Positions 27,374 through 36,498 of a DNA stretch of 64,000 nucleotides are shown here, one piece after another. The stretch is from Flagellimonas pacifica (lineage in GTDB: Bacteria; Bacteroidota; Bacteroidia; Flavobacteriales; Flavobacteriaceae): the NCBI RefSeq assembly GCF_900215465.1, contig NZ_OBEH01000001.1, positions 496,001-560,000 of the forward strand. Direction: 5' to 3'. The stretch's first letter is position 1, and every line of letters begins with the position of its first letter. The notes beneath the pieces are model-generated. The model ran no database searches. It saw nothing but the letters and a program-made list of their open reading frames with translations, and was not told the origin of the DNA. Both the position numbers and the translations under genes were made by a program.

Positions 27374-28134
27374 GCATTAAACAGTTAAGTACCCTCATTT
27401 GTTTGTTTGTGTTCTTTTTTGGGGTGTCTCAGAACAGTTCCATTTTTGACCAAGCTACAGAACATTATAATAATGGTGAGTACTCAAAGGCCATTGAAAA
27501 CTATGATAAAATTTTAGAAAATGGGGAGCATTCTGCAGAACTATACTTTAATCTAGGAAATTGCCACTATAAATTAAATGCCATTGGTCCAAGTATTTAT
27601 TATTATGAAAAGGCACTACTTTTAAAACCAAACGATGGCGAAATCCTGAATAATCTCGGATATGCCCAAAATATGAGATTGGATGCTGTGGAGAAAATGC
27701 CCAAAACGGAAATCGCGCAATTATACAATGATTTTGTCACTGTTTTATCATTTGATCAATGGGCATATTTATGCATCTTGCTGATTATTTTGTTTGTTTT
27801 GGCCTACTTGGCCTATTTCTTTTTGCGCTTCGCCTCCCAAAAACGCATAGCATTTATTGCCAGTGTTTTATTCTTGATTGGAGGAGCTTTGAGTGTGCTA
27901 TTGGCCTATCTGCAGTATCAGGATTTCAAAAATGATAATCCCGCTATCATTTTTAGCAAAGAGGTAAAAATCAATGCAGAACCCAACAATAATAGTGAGG
28001 TTGTCTTTATGTTACATGAAGGGACCAAGGTCAATGTTCTGGACCAACTTAAAGATTGGAAGAAAATTAAATTGGCAGATGGGCAAACCGGATGGTTACC
28101 CAAGAACAACTTAAAATTGTTGAAAGATTTTTAA
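27370..28134 (+). CDS. batE: BatE, TPR and SH3 membrane protein
   Basis: A 254-residue protein ordered as signal peptide (ending FFGVSQ), TPR repeats at about 22-105 (ATEHYNNGEYSKAIENYDKI, ELYFNLGNCHYKLNAIG), two transmembrane helices (about 135-155 and 165-180) and a C-terminal bacterial SH3-like domain (VKINAEPNNNSEVVFMLHEG, WLPKNNLKLL). It closes the Bat operon. Family data link the operon to aerotolerance or envelope integrity; the mechanism is unresolved. Confidence 0.9.
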   Translation: MSIKQLSTLICLFVFFFGVSQNSSIFDQATEHYNNGEYSKAIENYDKILENGEHSAELYFNLGNCHYKLNAIGPSIYYYEKALLLKPNDGEILNNLGYAQNMRLDAVEKMPKTEIAQLYNDFVTVLSFDQWAYLCILLIILFVLAYLAYFFLRFASQKRIAFIASVLFLIGGALSVLLAYLQYQDFKNDNPAIIFSKEVKINAEPNNNSEVVFMLHEGTKVNVLDQLKDWKKIKLADGQTGWLPKNNLKLLKDF

Positions 28135-28190
28135 AGTTTCCTTAACAGAAAAAATATTGTTTCACCTTATTTTTGCCACAAAGTACCCAA

Positions 28191-28496
28191 ATGCTTAAGA
28201 CCATAGCACATCCGATGATTTGTCTTATGTTAATATTCTCCATATTGACTCCATCCATTATTTCCTTATTAAATAAGGATTGTGCAGTAGTCGTTCTTTT
28301 AGATACTAATGATGAAGAAAAACAAGAAAAGGAATCTGAAAAAAAAATTGGAGAAAAAAACTTGTTTGCTGGACCCTTTGATATGAACAATGGGCTATTC
28401 TTCGATCTTACGGAAGTAGAAAACATCGAATATCTACTTTTTAACACAGATTACATGGCAGAGATATTCCTGCCGCCACCTGAGAAATTGGTTTAA
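28191..28496 (+). CDS. Small conserved membrane-anchored protein
   Basis: A 101-residue protein with one N-terminal hydrophobic helix (PMICLMLIFSILTPSIISLL) and a charged linker (DEEKQEKESEKKIGEK). The C-terminal part is FDMNNGLFFDLTEVENIEYL and a proline end. I do not recognise a domain. The ATG at 28191 is preferred over an upstream TTG. It lies 56 bp after batE and 76 bp before the first SulP gene and could belong to either unit. Confidence 0.65.
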   Translation: MLKTIAHPMICLMLIFSILTPSIISLLNKDCAVVVLLDTNDEEKQEKESEKKIGEKNLFAGPFDMNNGLFFDLTEVENIEYLLFNTDYMAEIFLPPPEKLV

Positions 28497-28572
28497 CCCT
28501 CACTATTTATCGATCAATTTCTAATCGTCTCCAACCTAAAAACACTGTTGGGGGCACAACTATTTTATTATC

Positions 28573-30153
28573 ATGTTTAAACATATTAAAAACGACTTGC
28601 CTGCAAGTATCGTTGTATTTTTTGTGGCACTACCCCTTTGCTTAGGAATAGCGCTGGCTAGTGGAGCACCTCTATTTTCAGGCTTAATTGCTGGAATTAT
28701 CGGAGGGATCGTTGTAGGTTCCCTTAGTGGTTCCCACATCGGGGTCAGTGGTCCTGCGGCAGGTTTGGCGGCAATAGTATTGACCGCTATAGGAACCTTG
28801 GGAGGTTTTGAAAACTTTCTGGTTGCCGTTGTTCTTGGTGGCCTCATCCAAATTGTTTTTAGCATTCTAAAAGCTGGTGTCATTGCTTACTATTTTCCAT
28901 CCTCTGTAATCAAAGGAATGCTTACCGGAATCGGGATTATCATAATATTAAAACAAATCCCCCATTTCTTCGGTTATAATTCCAACTTTTCCTTTTTCCA
29001 AACAGATGGGGAAACTACCGTTAGTGGCATTTTTAACGCCTTGAACTTTATAAGTCCTGGAGCCACTTTAATTGCTGTAATCGCTCTTGCAATCCTTATT
29101 CTGTGGGATAAAGTTTTAAGTAAGAAATCAAAAATTTTCCAGCTGGTGCAGGGGCCTTTGGTAGCTGTCGTCGTTGGGATATTATATTTCGTGTTCACCA
29201 ATGGCAATTCTGAGTGGGGAATAAATGAGAAACTATTGGTAAGTGTTCCAATTCCTGAAAGCATAGAGTCTTTGGGTAACTTACTGAGCTTTCCAAATTT
29301 TGCCGTAATAGGTAATTCCGAGGTTTGGATCACCGCTTTTACCATTGCCTTGGTAGCAAGTTTGGAAACCCTTCTTTGTGTGGAGGCCACGGACAAATTG
29401 GATCCCGATAAGAGAACCACCCCTACAAACAAGGAACTTCTTGCCCAAGGAGTAGGTAATAGTATCTCCGGTCTTTTAGGAGGATTACCCGTTACCCAAG
29501 TTATCGTTCGCAGTTCGGCAAACATCCAATCTGGCGGAAGAACTAAAGCATCGGCTATAATTCATGGTTTTTTCTTGTTGATTTCCGTCATTTTAATTCC
29601 ACGGTTGCTCAATATGATTCCACTATCCGTATTGGCATCAATTCTGTTCCTCGTCGGCTATAAATTGGCCAAACCTGCTTTGTTCAAAAAAATGTACGGT
29701 TTGGGTTGGAAACAGTTTATTCCTTTTACAGTTACTGTTTTTGGTATCGTTTTCACGGATTTGTTGATTGGCATCGGATTGGGTCTTATGGTCGGTATTG
29801 TTGTGATTTTATTGAAAAGCTACCAAAACTCCCACTTCCTTCATATTGAAGACAAAAGTAATGGCAAGCATAGAATCAAAATGACCTTGGCCGAAGAAGT
29901 GACCTTTTTTAATAAGGGTGCTATTCTAAAGGAGTTGGACAGCCTTCCAAATGATACTTACTTGGAATTAAATCTTTTAAATACGAGATTCCTTGATAAT
30001 GATATCATCGAAATTCTTGAAGATTTTGCCTTAAAGGCAAAGCAGCGGAATATCGATATTCAGTTGGTCTCTAAACGCGGGGTGGAAGAAAACCCATCAA
30101 GCTATATTGAGTTCTTTAGAACTCGTCCAAAATCAACACTAAGTTTGAGTTAA
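28573..30153 (+). CDS. SulP-family anion (probable bicarbonate) transporter
   Basis: A 526-residue SLC26/SulP transporter with 12 or more hydrophobic segments. The family start is clear (DLPASIVVFFVALPLCLGIA), and SGSHIGVSGPAAGLAAIV is the substrate-site region. NKELLAQGVGNSISGLLGGL is also characteristic. The C-terminal 75 residues resemble a short STAS domain. The next gene but one is a carbonic anhydrase and a second SulP follows, so bicarbonate is a better guess than sulfate; this is inference from context. Confidence 0.88.
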   Translation: MFKHIKNDLPASIVVFFVALPLCLGIALASGAPLFSGLIAGIIGGIVVGSLSGSHIGVSGPAAGLAAIVLTAIGTLGGFENFLVAVVLGGLIQIVFSILKAGVIAYYFPSSVIKGMLTGIGIIIILKQIPHFFGYNSNFSFFQTDGETTVSGIFNALNFISPGATLIAVIALAILILWDKVLSKKSKIFQLVQGPLVAVVVGILYFVFTNGNSEWGINEKLLVSVPIPESIESLGNLLSFPNFAVIGNSEVWITAFTIALVASLETLLCVEATDKLDPDKRTTPTNKELLAQGVGNSISGLLGGLPVTQVIVRSSANIQSGGRTKASAIIHGFFLLISVILIPRLLNMIPLSVLASILFLVGYKLAKPALFKKMYGLGWKQFIPFTVTVFGIVFTDLLIGIGLGLMVGIVVILLKSYQNSHFLHIEDKSNGKHRIKMTLAEEVTFFNKGAILKELDSLPNDTYLELNLLNTRFLDNDIIEILEDFALKAKQRNIDIQLVSKRGVEENPSSYIEFFRTRPKSTLSLS

Positions 30154-30164
30154 AAAATAAAATT

Positions 30165-30983
30165 ATGGAAAGTAAAAATTATAGAATACTAGTACTCTCA
30201 GATTTGAGAAAAACTTCAACCACCATTTTGAAAAATACCGCCAGTTTGGCAAAAATGATCGGTGGCGAAATTGCATTGTTGCACGTAAAACAACCTCTAG
30301 GCGTAGTAAAGCAGGACAATCAACTTTCTGCCGTTAGATCTATCAATGACACCTATACGTCAACCAAAAGCCAAATCAACGCATTGGTAAATCCAATTAC
30401 CGAAGATTATGGGGTAAAAATCAGTACCACTTTTAAGGTTGGAAACGTTAAGGAGGAAATCAAAAAGAAAATAGAAGAGTTCCATCCAGATATCATTGTG
30501 CTGGGACAACGCAAATCTAAGCCGTTCAAATTGTTGGGCAGCAGCATCACAAAACATATCATGTCAACTTTTGATGGCCTGGTCCTGATTGCATCCCATG
30601 AGCAAAAAATCGGGAGCGATAAGGAGCTTTCTCTAGGTACCTTAAACAGCTCCAAAAACTTGATGAAAATGGGATTGTTGGAACAATTGATGAAACAAAG
30701 CTCACAACCATTAAAGTTATTTAAGATCAAGCATGGTAAAACTGAGTCCACTCAAGAAGAGCTCGCTGACAGACACATGGTAGAGTATGTTTTTGAACCT
30801 CAAGACAATGCCATCAATAATATGTCAACCTACCTTACTAGAACGAACGTAGATCTTTTGTTCATGGATTTGGATGACATTGCCAATACCAATATCAATG
30901 TTAAAAATGTAATTGGTAAATTTAATGTACCTTTTCTCTTGGCAGGAAAACAAAAATCAAAAATTAATAACTCTTTAAACTAA
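30165..30983 (+). CDS. Universal stress protein family
   Basis: A 272-residue protein. Residues about 5-145 form a UspA-like domain (YRILVLSDLRKTSTTILKNT, DIIVLGQRKSKPFKLLGSSI), with a partly degenerate nucleotide-binding loop. Residues 150-272 look like a second, diverged Usp half. It lies 11 bp after the SulP gene and 7 bp before the carbonic anhydrase gene, so it is co-transcribed and may regulate transport (inference). Confidence 0.82.
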   Translation: MESKNYRILVLSDLRKTSTTILKNTASLAKMIGGEIALLHVKQPLGVVKQDNQLSAVRSINDTYTSTKSQINALVNPITEDYGVKISTTFKVGNVKEEIKKKIEEFHPDIIVLGQRKSKPFKLLGSSITKHIMSTFDGLVLIASHEQKIGSDKELSLGTLNSSKNLMKMGLLEQLMKQSSQPLKLFKIKHGKTESTQEELADRHMVEYVFEPQDNAINNMSTYLTRTNVDLLFMDLDDIANTNINVKNVIGKFNVPFLLAGKQKSKINNSLN

Positions 30984-30990
30984 GAACAAT

Positions 30991-31617
30991 ATGAATGCAC
31001 ATACTAAAGAAACACAAGCCGCCATATCTCCTCAAAATGCCCTTGAGCTGTTAAAAGAGGGTAACAATCGATTTGTAGAAAAAAATCCCGCTGATAGGGA
31101 TTTGTTACAACAGGTCTCCCAAACTGCTTCTGGACAATATCCTTTTGCCACGATTCTGAGCTGTATAGACTCAAGAGTTTCGGCAGAATTGATTTTTGAT
31201 CAAGGTGTTGGTGATATTTTCAGTGCCCGTGTAGCAGGAAATATTGTGAACGAGGACATCCTTGGTAGCATGGAATTTGCTTGTAAATTGGCCGGAACCA
31301 AAATCATTGTGGTTTTAGGGCATACCGCTTGTGGTGCCGTAAAAGGCGCCTGCGATGATGCCAAAATGGGCAATTTAACTGAATTGTTGAGCAAAATAAA
31401 ACCTGCTGTTGATGCTGTATCTGAACCTGCCGACGCTTCACAAAGAAATTCAGGTAATATTGGTTTTGTAAATACCGTTGCAGAAAAAAATGTTCAAATG
31501 ACCATTGACAACATTAGAACCCAAAGTCCTGTACTAAAGGAAATGGAGGATAACGGTGAAATTTTGATTATTGGTGGCATGTATGATATTGGCAATGGAA
31601 AAGTGAGCTATATATAG
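30991..31617 (+). CDS. Beta-class carbonic anhydrase
   Basis: A 208-residue cytoplasmic zinc enzyme interconverting CO2 and bicarbonate. The zinc ligands are visible: Cys and Asp/Arg dyad in ILSCIDSRV, and His and Cys in VVLGHTACGAVKGA. The phosphate-loop-like FSARVAGNIV and SMEFACKLAGTK motifs are intact. It is the last gene before a terminator, sandwiched between two SulP transporters, and probably supplies or traps bicarbonate for anaplerotic carboxylation. Confidence 0.93.
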   Translation: MNAHTKETQAAISPQNALELLKEGNNRFVEKNPADRDLLQQVSQTASGQYPFATILSCIDSRVSAELIFDQGVGDIFSARVAGNIVNEDILGSMEFACKLAGTKIIVVLGHTACGAVKGACDDAKMGNLTELLSKIKPAVDAVSEPADASQRNSGNIGFVNTVAEKNVQMTIDNIRTQSPVLKEMEDNGEILIIGGMYDIGNGKVSYI

Positions 31618-31640
31618 ATTTTCTTTCCCTTAGTAATAAA

Positions 31641-31680
31641 AAGGTCAATGTTAACACTTCATTGACCCTTTTTATTTTTT
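31641..31680 (+). terminator. Intrinsic terminator after carbonic anhydrase
   Basis: An 8-bp stem (GGTCAATG with CATTGACC) flanked by A and T tracts lies 25 nt after the stop. The second SulP gene therefore probably has its own promoter. Confidence 0.75.
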
Positions 31681-31727
31681 GAAAATCACTATCTTAACAG
31701 CTATTCACTTTTAAACGGCTGTTAGGT

Positions 31728-33587
31728 ATGTTCAAACATTTTAGAGGAGATTTATTCGGTGGTATCACCGCAGGTATTGTTGCCTTGCCCTTGGCGCTTG
31801 CTTTTGGGGTAAGTTCTGGTTTAGGTCCAAGTGCTGGACTTTATGGTGCAATTTTCATCAGTTTTTTTGCTGCTCTTTTTGGCGGCACAAATACGCAGAT
31901 TTCCGGCCCCACTGCACCAATGACAGCAGTAAGCATGGTAATAATCGCTGGTATTCTGGCCGTTCACGATGGCGATGTCAACAAAGCTCTACCTATTATT
32001 TTAGCAGTATTTCTCTTGGCCGGATTAATGCAAATTGGTCTGGGGCTCATCGGTCTTGGAAAGTATATAAAATACATACCGTATCCCGTTGTATCTGGCT
32101 TTATGACCGCTATTGGGGTCATCATTTTGGTAACACAAATTCTTCCTGCAGTTGGTTATTACCCTAAGGAAGATGCCGAATATGTCAATCAATTTAAAGC
32201 TGCCGCTGAGGAAGAAATCCTAGAAAATATTCTGAGAGAAGAAGCCGGAGAGGGAATTTTGGTATTGGAAAACTTTGAGGAAACTATTAGAAGAGCAGAA
32301 AAAATTACTCCTGCAGATATGCAAAAAGAAGCCAAGACATTGGCAGCTAAAGATGCATCTGGTGTCATGGGTACTATAAAAGTACTCCCAAGGGCATTGC
32401 AAAACATTAATTGGTTGGAGCTAGTTTTGGCATTGGCCACCATAATTATCATTTATGGCTTTAAACGTATTACCACAGCCGTTCCGAGCACGTTAGTTGC
32501 GTTAATAGTAGTCTCTGGTGTAGCTGTCGGATTTGATCTAGGTTATCGGCCAATTGAACAAATTCCAGAAGGGCTTCCAATTCCACAGCTTGGAATTTTT
32601 ACAGAATTTAAACTATCCGCACTTACTCCATACATATTTACAGCACTTACATTATCGCTTCTAGGAGCAATTGATTCCTTATTGACCTCAGTAGTTGCAG
32701 ATAATATGACCCAAACCAAACATAAACCCAATAAAGAGTTGGTGGGTCAGGGAATAGGAAATAGTATTGCCGCATTTTTTGGTGGTATTCCTGGTGCAGG
32801 TGCCACGATAAGAACTGTAGTTAACATTAACTCTGGAGGTAAAACCAGACTTTCTGGAATGGTTGCTGGGATACTTTTATTGGTAATCCTTCTTGCTCTA
32901 GGACCAATTGCTTCTCAAATTCCTGCAGCTGTTTTAGCTGGGATTCTGGTAACTGTAGGTATTGGAGTAATGGATTATAAAGGATTGAAAGCAATCCCAT
33001 TCCTACCAAAAGACATAAAGCTTGGGCCGTTAAAATTGAGCTCTGAAGTCATTATCATGTTAGTCGTTTTAGTACTGTCCTCTATTTGGAACTTGGTATA
33101 TGCAGTGGGAATTGGGTTAGTGATAGCTTCCTTGATGTTCATGAAAAAAATTGGGGATCTTACTGCAACTAGATCCAATGTTAGACCATTAAAAGAACAA
33201 CCTTGGGCAGATGAAAAAGGCTTCCCTTCCAAACTAAAGGAAGAAGTTTTTATAAAACACATTAAAGGTCCTTTGTTCTTTGGCTCAACAAGTGATTTTC
33301 AGCAATTGGCAGAGCAAATTCCAGATACAGCATCAACGGTCGTCATCAGATTAGACCGCATGCAATACATGGATCAATCAGGGTTATATGCCATGGAAGA
33401 CATATTGCAAGACCTGAATAAAAAGGACATCAAAGTATTGTTTGTGGGCCTTCTTGATCAACCCAAATATATGATGGAGCGTATTGATATTATTCCTGAC
33501 CTAATTTCGAAGGAGAATATTTTTGAAGACTTCCAGCATTGTATAGATTGGATTTTAGCTAATATTGAAGACACCCATACAAGTTGA
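31728..33587 (+). CDS. SulP-family transporter with STAS domain
   Basis: A 619-residue SulP transporter with the usual start (DLFGGITAGIVALPLALAFG), the motif TNTQISGPTAPMTAVSMVII and the GIGNSIAAFFGGIPGAGA segment. A full STAS domain occupies about 500-610 (VIRLDRMQYMDQSGLYAMED). An unusual feature is an inserted acidic, helical segment of about 75 residues (roughly 145-220) between transmembrane segments. It resembles cyanobacterial BicA-type bicarbonate carriers in plan and context, but the substrate is inferred. Confidence 0.88.
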   Translation: MFKHFRGDLFGGITAGIVALPLALAFGVSSGLGPSAGLYGAIFISFFAALFGGTNTQISGPTAPMTAVSMVIIAGILAVHDGDVNKALPIILAVFLLAGLMQIGLGLIGLGKYIKYIPYPVVSGFMTAIGVIILVTQILPAVGYYPKEDAEYVNQFKAAAEEEILENILREEAGEGILVLENFEETIRRAEKITPADMQKEAKTLAAKDASGVMGTIKVLPRALQNINWLELVLALATIIIIYGFKRITTAVPSTLVALIVVSGVAVGFDLGYRPIEQIPEGLPIPQLGIFTEFKLSALTPYIFTALTLSLLGAIDSLLTSVVADNMTQTKHKPNKELVGQGIGNSIAAFFGGIPGAGATIRTVVNINSGGKTRLSGMVAGILLLVILLALGPIASQIPAAVLAGILVTVGIGVMDYKGLKAIPFLPKDIKLGPLKLSSEVIIMLVVLVLSSIWNLVYAVGIGLVIASLMFMKKIGDLTATRSNVRPLKEQPWADEKGFPSKLKEEVFIKHIKGPLFFGSTSDFQQLAEQIPDTASTVVIRLDRMQYMDQSGLYAMEDILQDLNKKDIKVLFVGLLDQPKYMMERIDIIPDLISKENIFEDFQHCIDWILANIEDTHTS

Positions 33588-33608
33588 TTCTTTTTTGGCA
33601 ATAATGTG

Positions 33609-34301
33609 ATGCTTTTTTTGAAGTTTCCAAATGATTCAGGACCCATTTATTTGGAGACCATAGAGGGAAGGTTCCCAGTGGAGCCTTTTAACACCTATAG
33701 TAATTTGGTCTTTGTTGCACTGCTCATTTATTGGGGCGCTAAAGTATACAAGAACCCAAGACGGCACCTTTTCCTGTCTTGGGTTCTTCCAATTATTGCC
33801 ATAAGCTATATTGGTGGAACGATTTTCCATGCAACCAGAAGTCATGAATTTTGGCTCAGACTGGATTGGATGCCTATCATGCTTCTATGTTTTACAGTCG
33901 TTATCTATTTCATTTTTAAATTATCAAAGTTTTGGTGGAAACGATTTTTGTTGATTGTTATCATTCTTGGAACTTCATTTTTACTGAGAATTTTACCCAT
34001 TCCTGCACCGCTTCGTATTTCTTTAGGTTATATAATCACAGCCTCAACCATCCTTTTCCCCATGGTATGGTACATGGCAAAAACCAAATGGCAAAATGCT
34101 CATCTTACACTTTTGGCTTTTTCAATCTTTGGGGTGGCAATTTACTTTAGGAGTATAGATTTATCACAAGCCTTCTTTCCAATGGGAACGCATTGGCTAT
34201 GGCATCTGTTGGGTGGTATTGCAGTACATTTTCTTATTGCCTACATATTCAAAGACAATTTGCTAAATTTGTCGGCCAATAGCGCCAACAACAATGATTG
34301 A
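33609..34301 (+). CDS. Ceramidase-like CREST-family membrane protein
   Basis: A 230-residue protein with seven hydrophobic helices and the conserved polar residues of alkaline ceramidases and related CREST hydrolases. These are the start signature EPFNTYSNLVFV, the Ser/His context GGTIFHATRSHEFW, an Asp in RLDWMP, and the paired histidines in MGTHWLWHLLGG. It could hydrolyse ceramide-like lipids; Bacteroidota make sphingolipids, but the substrate is not shown. The preferred start is the ATG at 33609 (a GTG precedes it). It overlaps pheS by 8 bases. Confidence 0.8.
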   Translation: MLFLKFPNDSGPIYLETIEGRFPVEPFNTYSNLVFVALLIYWGAKVYKNPRRHLFLSWVLPIIAISYIGGTIFHATRSHEFWLRLDWMPIMLLCFTVVIYFIFKLSKFWWKRFLLIVIILGTSFLLRILPIPAPLRISLGYIITASTILFPMVWYMAKTKWQNAHLTLLAFSIFGVAIYFRSIDLSQAFFPMGTHWLWHLLGGIAVHFLIAYIFKDNLLNLSANSANNND

Positions 34302-35313
34302 GACCATTAAGGAACATTTAGCCGAAGTAGAAAGTTTTACTTCCACCTCAAAAGATGAAATAGAAGTTTTCCGAATTAAATATTTAGGAAAAAAAGGGTT
34401 GCTGAACACATTCTTTGCCGAATTCAAAAATGTCCCGAACGAGCAGAAAAAAGAATTCGGACAGGTTATCAATCAATTGAAGAGCGCTGCTACGGAAAAA
34501 GTAAATTCACTTAAGGCCTCATTTGAAAACCAAGCAGATGTCAAGGGGAAATTTGGAGATCTTACCCGGCCGGGAGAACCCATAGAAATTGGAGCAAGAC
34601 ATCCTATTTCCATTGTGAAAAATCAGATTATCGATATTTTTTCACGAATAGGATTCAATGTTTCAGAAGGTCCTGAAATTGAAGATGATTGGCACAATTT
34701 TACAGCATTGAACTTGCCTGAATATCACCCTGCTCGAGATATGCAGGATACGTTCTTTATCCAGACCGACCCAGATATCTTGCTCCGCACCCACACATCT
34801 TCGGTACAGGTACGCTATATGGAGAATAACAAGCCGCCCATTAGAACCATTTCTCCGGGAAGGGTATACAGAAACGAGGCTATTTCTGCTCGTTCCCACT
34901 GCTTTTTTCATCAAGTGGAAGGATTGTATGTAGATAAAGACGTTTCTTTTGCCGATTTGAAGCAGACCTTACAGTATTTTACATCGCAGATGTTTGGAAA
35001 ATCAAAGATTAGGCTTAGGCCGTCCTATTTTCCATTTACAGAACCCAGTGCAGAGGTGGACGTGTATTGGGGTCTTGAAACGGAAACAGATTACAGAATG
35101 ACCAAAGGAACAGGGTGGCTAGAAATTATGGGCTGCGGCATGGTGGACCCCAATGTCCTTCAAAACTGTGGAATTGATTCAGATATATATTCTGGTTTTG
35201 CCTTCGGAATGGGTATTGACCGAATTGCTCTGCTGTTACATCAAATCTCGGATATTCGTTTATTAAGCGAAAACGACATTCGGTTTTTGGAACAGTTTAA
35301 AAGTGCACTTTAG
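34294..35313 (+). CDS. pheS: Phenylalanine-tRNA ligase alpha subunit
   Basis: The catalytic subunit of the (alpha-beta)2 phenylalanyl-tRNA synthetase. The N-terminal coiled coil (about 1-90) precedes the class II core: motif 2 region TISPGRVYRNEAISARSHCF with FHQVEG, and motif 3 FAFGMGIDRIALLLH. The length of 339 residues is typical. pheT is not in the window, so the subunits are split, as is common in Bacteroidota. Confidence 0.96.
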   Translation: MIETIKEHLAEVESFTSTSKDEIEVFRIKYLGKKGLLNTFFAEFKNVPNEQKKEFGQVINQLKSAATEKVNSLKASFENQADVKGKFGDLTRPGEPIEIGARHPISIVKNQIIDIFSRIGFNVSEGPEIEDDWHNFTALNLPEYHPARDMQDTFFIQTDPDILLRTHTSSVQVRYMENNKPPIRTISPGRVYRNEAISARSHCFFHQVEGLYVDKDVSFADLKQTLQYFTSQMFGKSKIRLRPSYFPFTEPSAEVDVYWGLETETDYRMTKGTGWLEIMGCGMVDPNVLQNCGIDSDIYSGFAFGMGIDRIALLLHQISDIRLLSENDIRFLEQFKSAL

Positions 35314-35332
35314 TATATTCTTTTACCAAAAA

Positions 35333-35998
35333 TTATCTTTTCTTTCCCAAAATTAGGTAGGAGGCATTTGAAATTAAGGAAATACTCAACCAATATGTGC
35401 TCAATATAACCAAACCAGATAGGTTGAAAGGGGATCTAAATTTGTTGACGGCAATCATTGTATCAGAAAACATAAACAATAAAACTGCCAAAGCTATTAA
35501 TAGATAAGCAGTTTGTTTCTGTCTTAAAAAAAGGCTCATTCCTTGCCATGCCATAAAAATGATGACAATAATGTATATAGTCACTGGGAGCTCAAAATTC
35601 CCCAGATTTGGCTGTAACCAAAATAAAATAACTCCACCTATTACAAGAAAAATGAGTAGTGAAACCCAATGAAAATGAAATCCTTCCAATTTGATAAAAG
35701 CCGATGCAAACAACAAATGACCTATTAAAAATGACCCTAGACCAAAAACAAAGTAACTGTCCTTAAGTAAAAATACGTCTCCCAATAAACAGAATGCCAG
35801 GGCTATAATTATGAGATTCCTGTATTTGGATAGTGTGCCGCTTTGCACAAAAAACAAAAGTGACAATATTAAAATTGTGGTTAAGGGTTTAAATATGGAA
35901 AACAGGGTTTTATCTACAGCAGAGTCAAAATAAATAGCTAAACATGCAGAAATAAAGCTCAATATGTTGATGACCCTTCGGGTTTTTGAATTTTTCAT
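35333..35998 (-). CDS. YhhN-family lysoplasmalogenase-like protein
   Basis: A 221-residue membrane protein with about eight helices. YhhN/TMEM86 signatures are KPLTTILILSLLF near residue 35, LAFCLLGDVFLL and GSFLIGHLLFASAF. Eukaryotic and some bacterial members hydrolyse the vinyl-ether bond of lysoplasmalogens; activity here is inferred. The start ATG overlaps the CYTH stop by four bases (ATGA), so the two genes form an operon. Confidence 0.82.
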   Translation of the reverse strand: MKNSKTRRVINILSFISACLAIYFDSAVDKTLFSIFKPLTTILILSLLFFVQSGTLSKYRNLIIIALAFCLLGDVFLLKDSYFVFGLGSFLIGHLLFASAFIKLEGFHFHWVSLLIFLVIGGVILFWLQPNLGNFELPVTIYIIVIIFMAWQGMSLFLRQKQTAYLLIALAVLLFMFSDTMIAVNKFRSPFNLSGLVILSTYWLSISLISNASYLILGKKR

Positions 35999-36471
35999 AA
36001 CCAATCCTTAAATGGCTTTTTGCTTAATTGGGAATTATAATATTTTACATCTCCTGTTACTTCTTTTCCCAACCATTCTGGCCTATCGAACAGTTCGTCT
36101 TCATGTTGAAGCTCAATCTCTGCAACAACAAGGCCTTTGTTCTCTCCTAAAAATTCATCAACCTCAAAAACATGATTGCCCAAGGGAACCAAAAATCGAT
36201 TCTTTTCCAGAATGACTTCCTCACATAGATCAATTAAATTAGTTGCTTCTGCAATGTTGATTTCTGTTTCCCATTCAAACCGGGTAGTCCCCGCCTGATT
36301 GCTTTTCCCTTTAATAGTCAAAAAAGCAGCATCTCCTTTAATTCGCACACGTACAGTTCTTTCTGGATGGGTATTCAAAAACCCCTGAACTATTCGCTCT
36401 TGCGAATTTGCTTCCTGCTTGTACATGTCAGATCTGACCAAAAACTTACGTTCTATTTCTAAGTGTTCCAT
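35995..36471 (-). CDS. CYTH-domain protein (triphosphate tunnel metalloenzyme)
   Basis: A 158-residue CYTH protein. The signature EIERKFLV is at residues 4-11 and is followed by RTVRVRIKGDAAFLTIKGK, FEWETEI and FEVDEFLGENKGLVVAEIEL, which supply the Glu, Arg and Lys residues of the tunnel. Bacterial members often hydrolyse inorganic triphosphate. It is divergent from dinB with only 27 bp between the start codons. Confidence 0.88.
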   Translation of the reverse strand: MEHLEIERKFLVRSDMYKQEANSQERIVQGFLNTHPERTVRVRIKGDAAFLTIKGKSNQAGTTRFEWETEINIAEATNLIDLCEEVILEKNRFLVPLGNHVFEVDEFLGENKGLVVAEIELQHEDELFDRPEWLGKEVTGDVKYYNSQLSKKPFKDWL

Positions 36472-36487
36472 CAAACTAAATATACCC

Positions 36488-36495
36488 TAAATTTG
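36488..36495 (+). promoter_or_regulatory. -7 element of dinB, leaderless candidate
   Basis: TAAATTTG matches TAnnTTTG and ends 3 nt before the dinB ATG. Transcription normally begins about 5-8 nt after the box, so the mRNA may start at or next to the start codon. Confidence 0.45.
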
Positions 36496-36498
36496 AGT

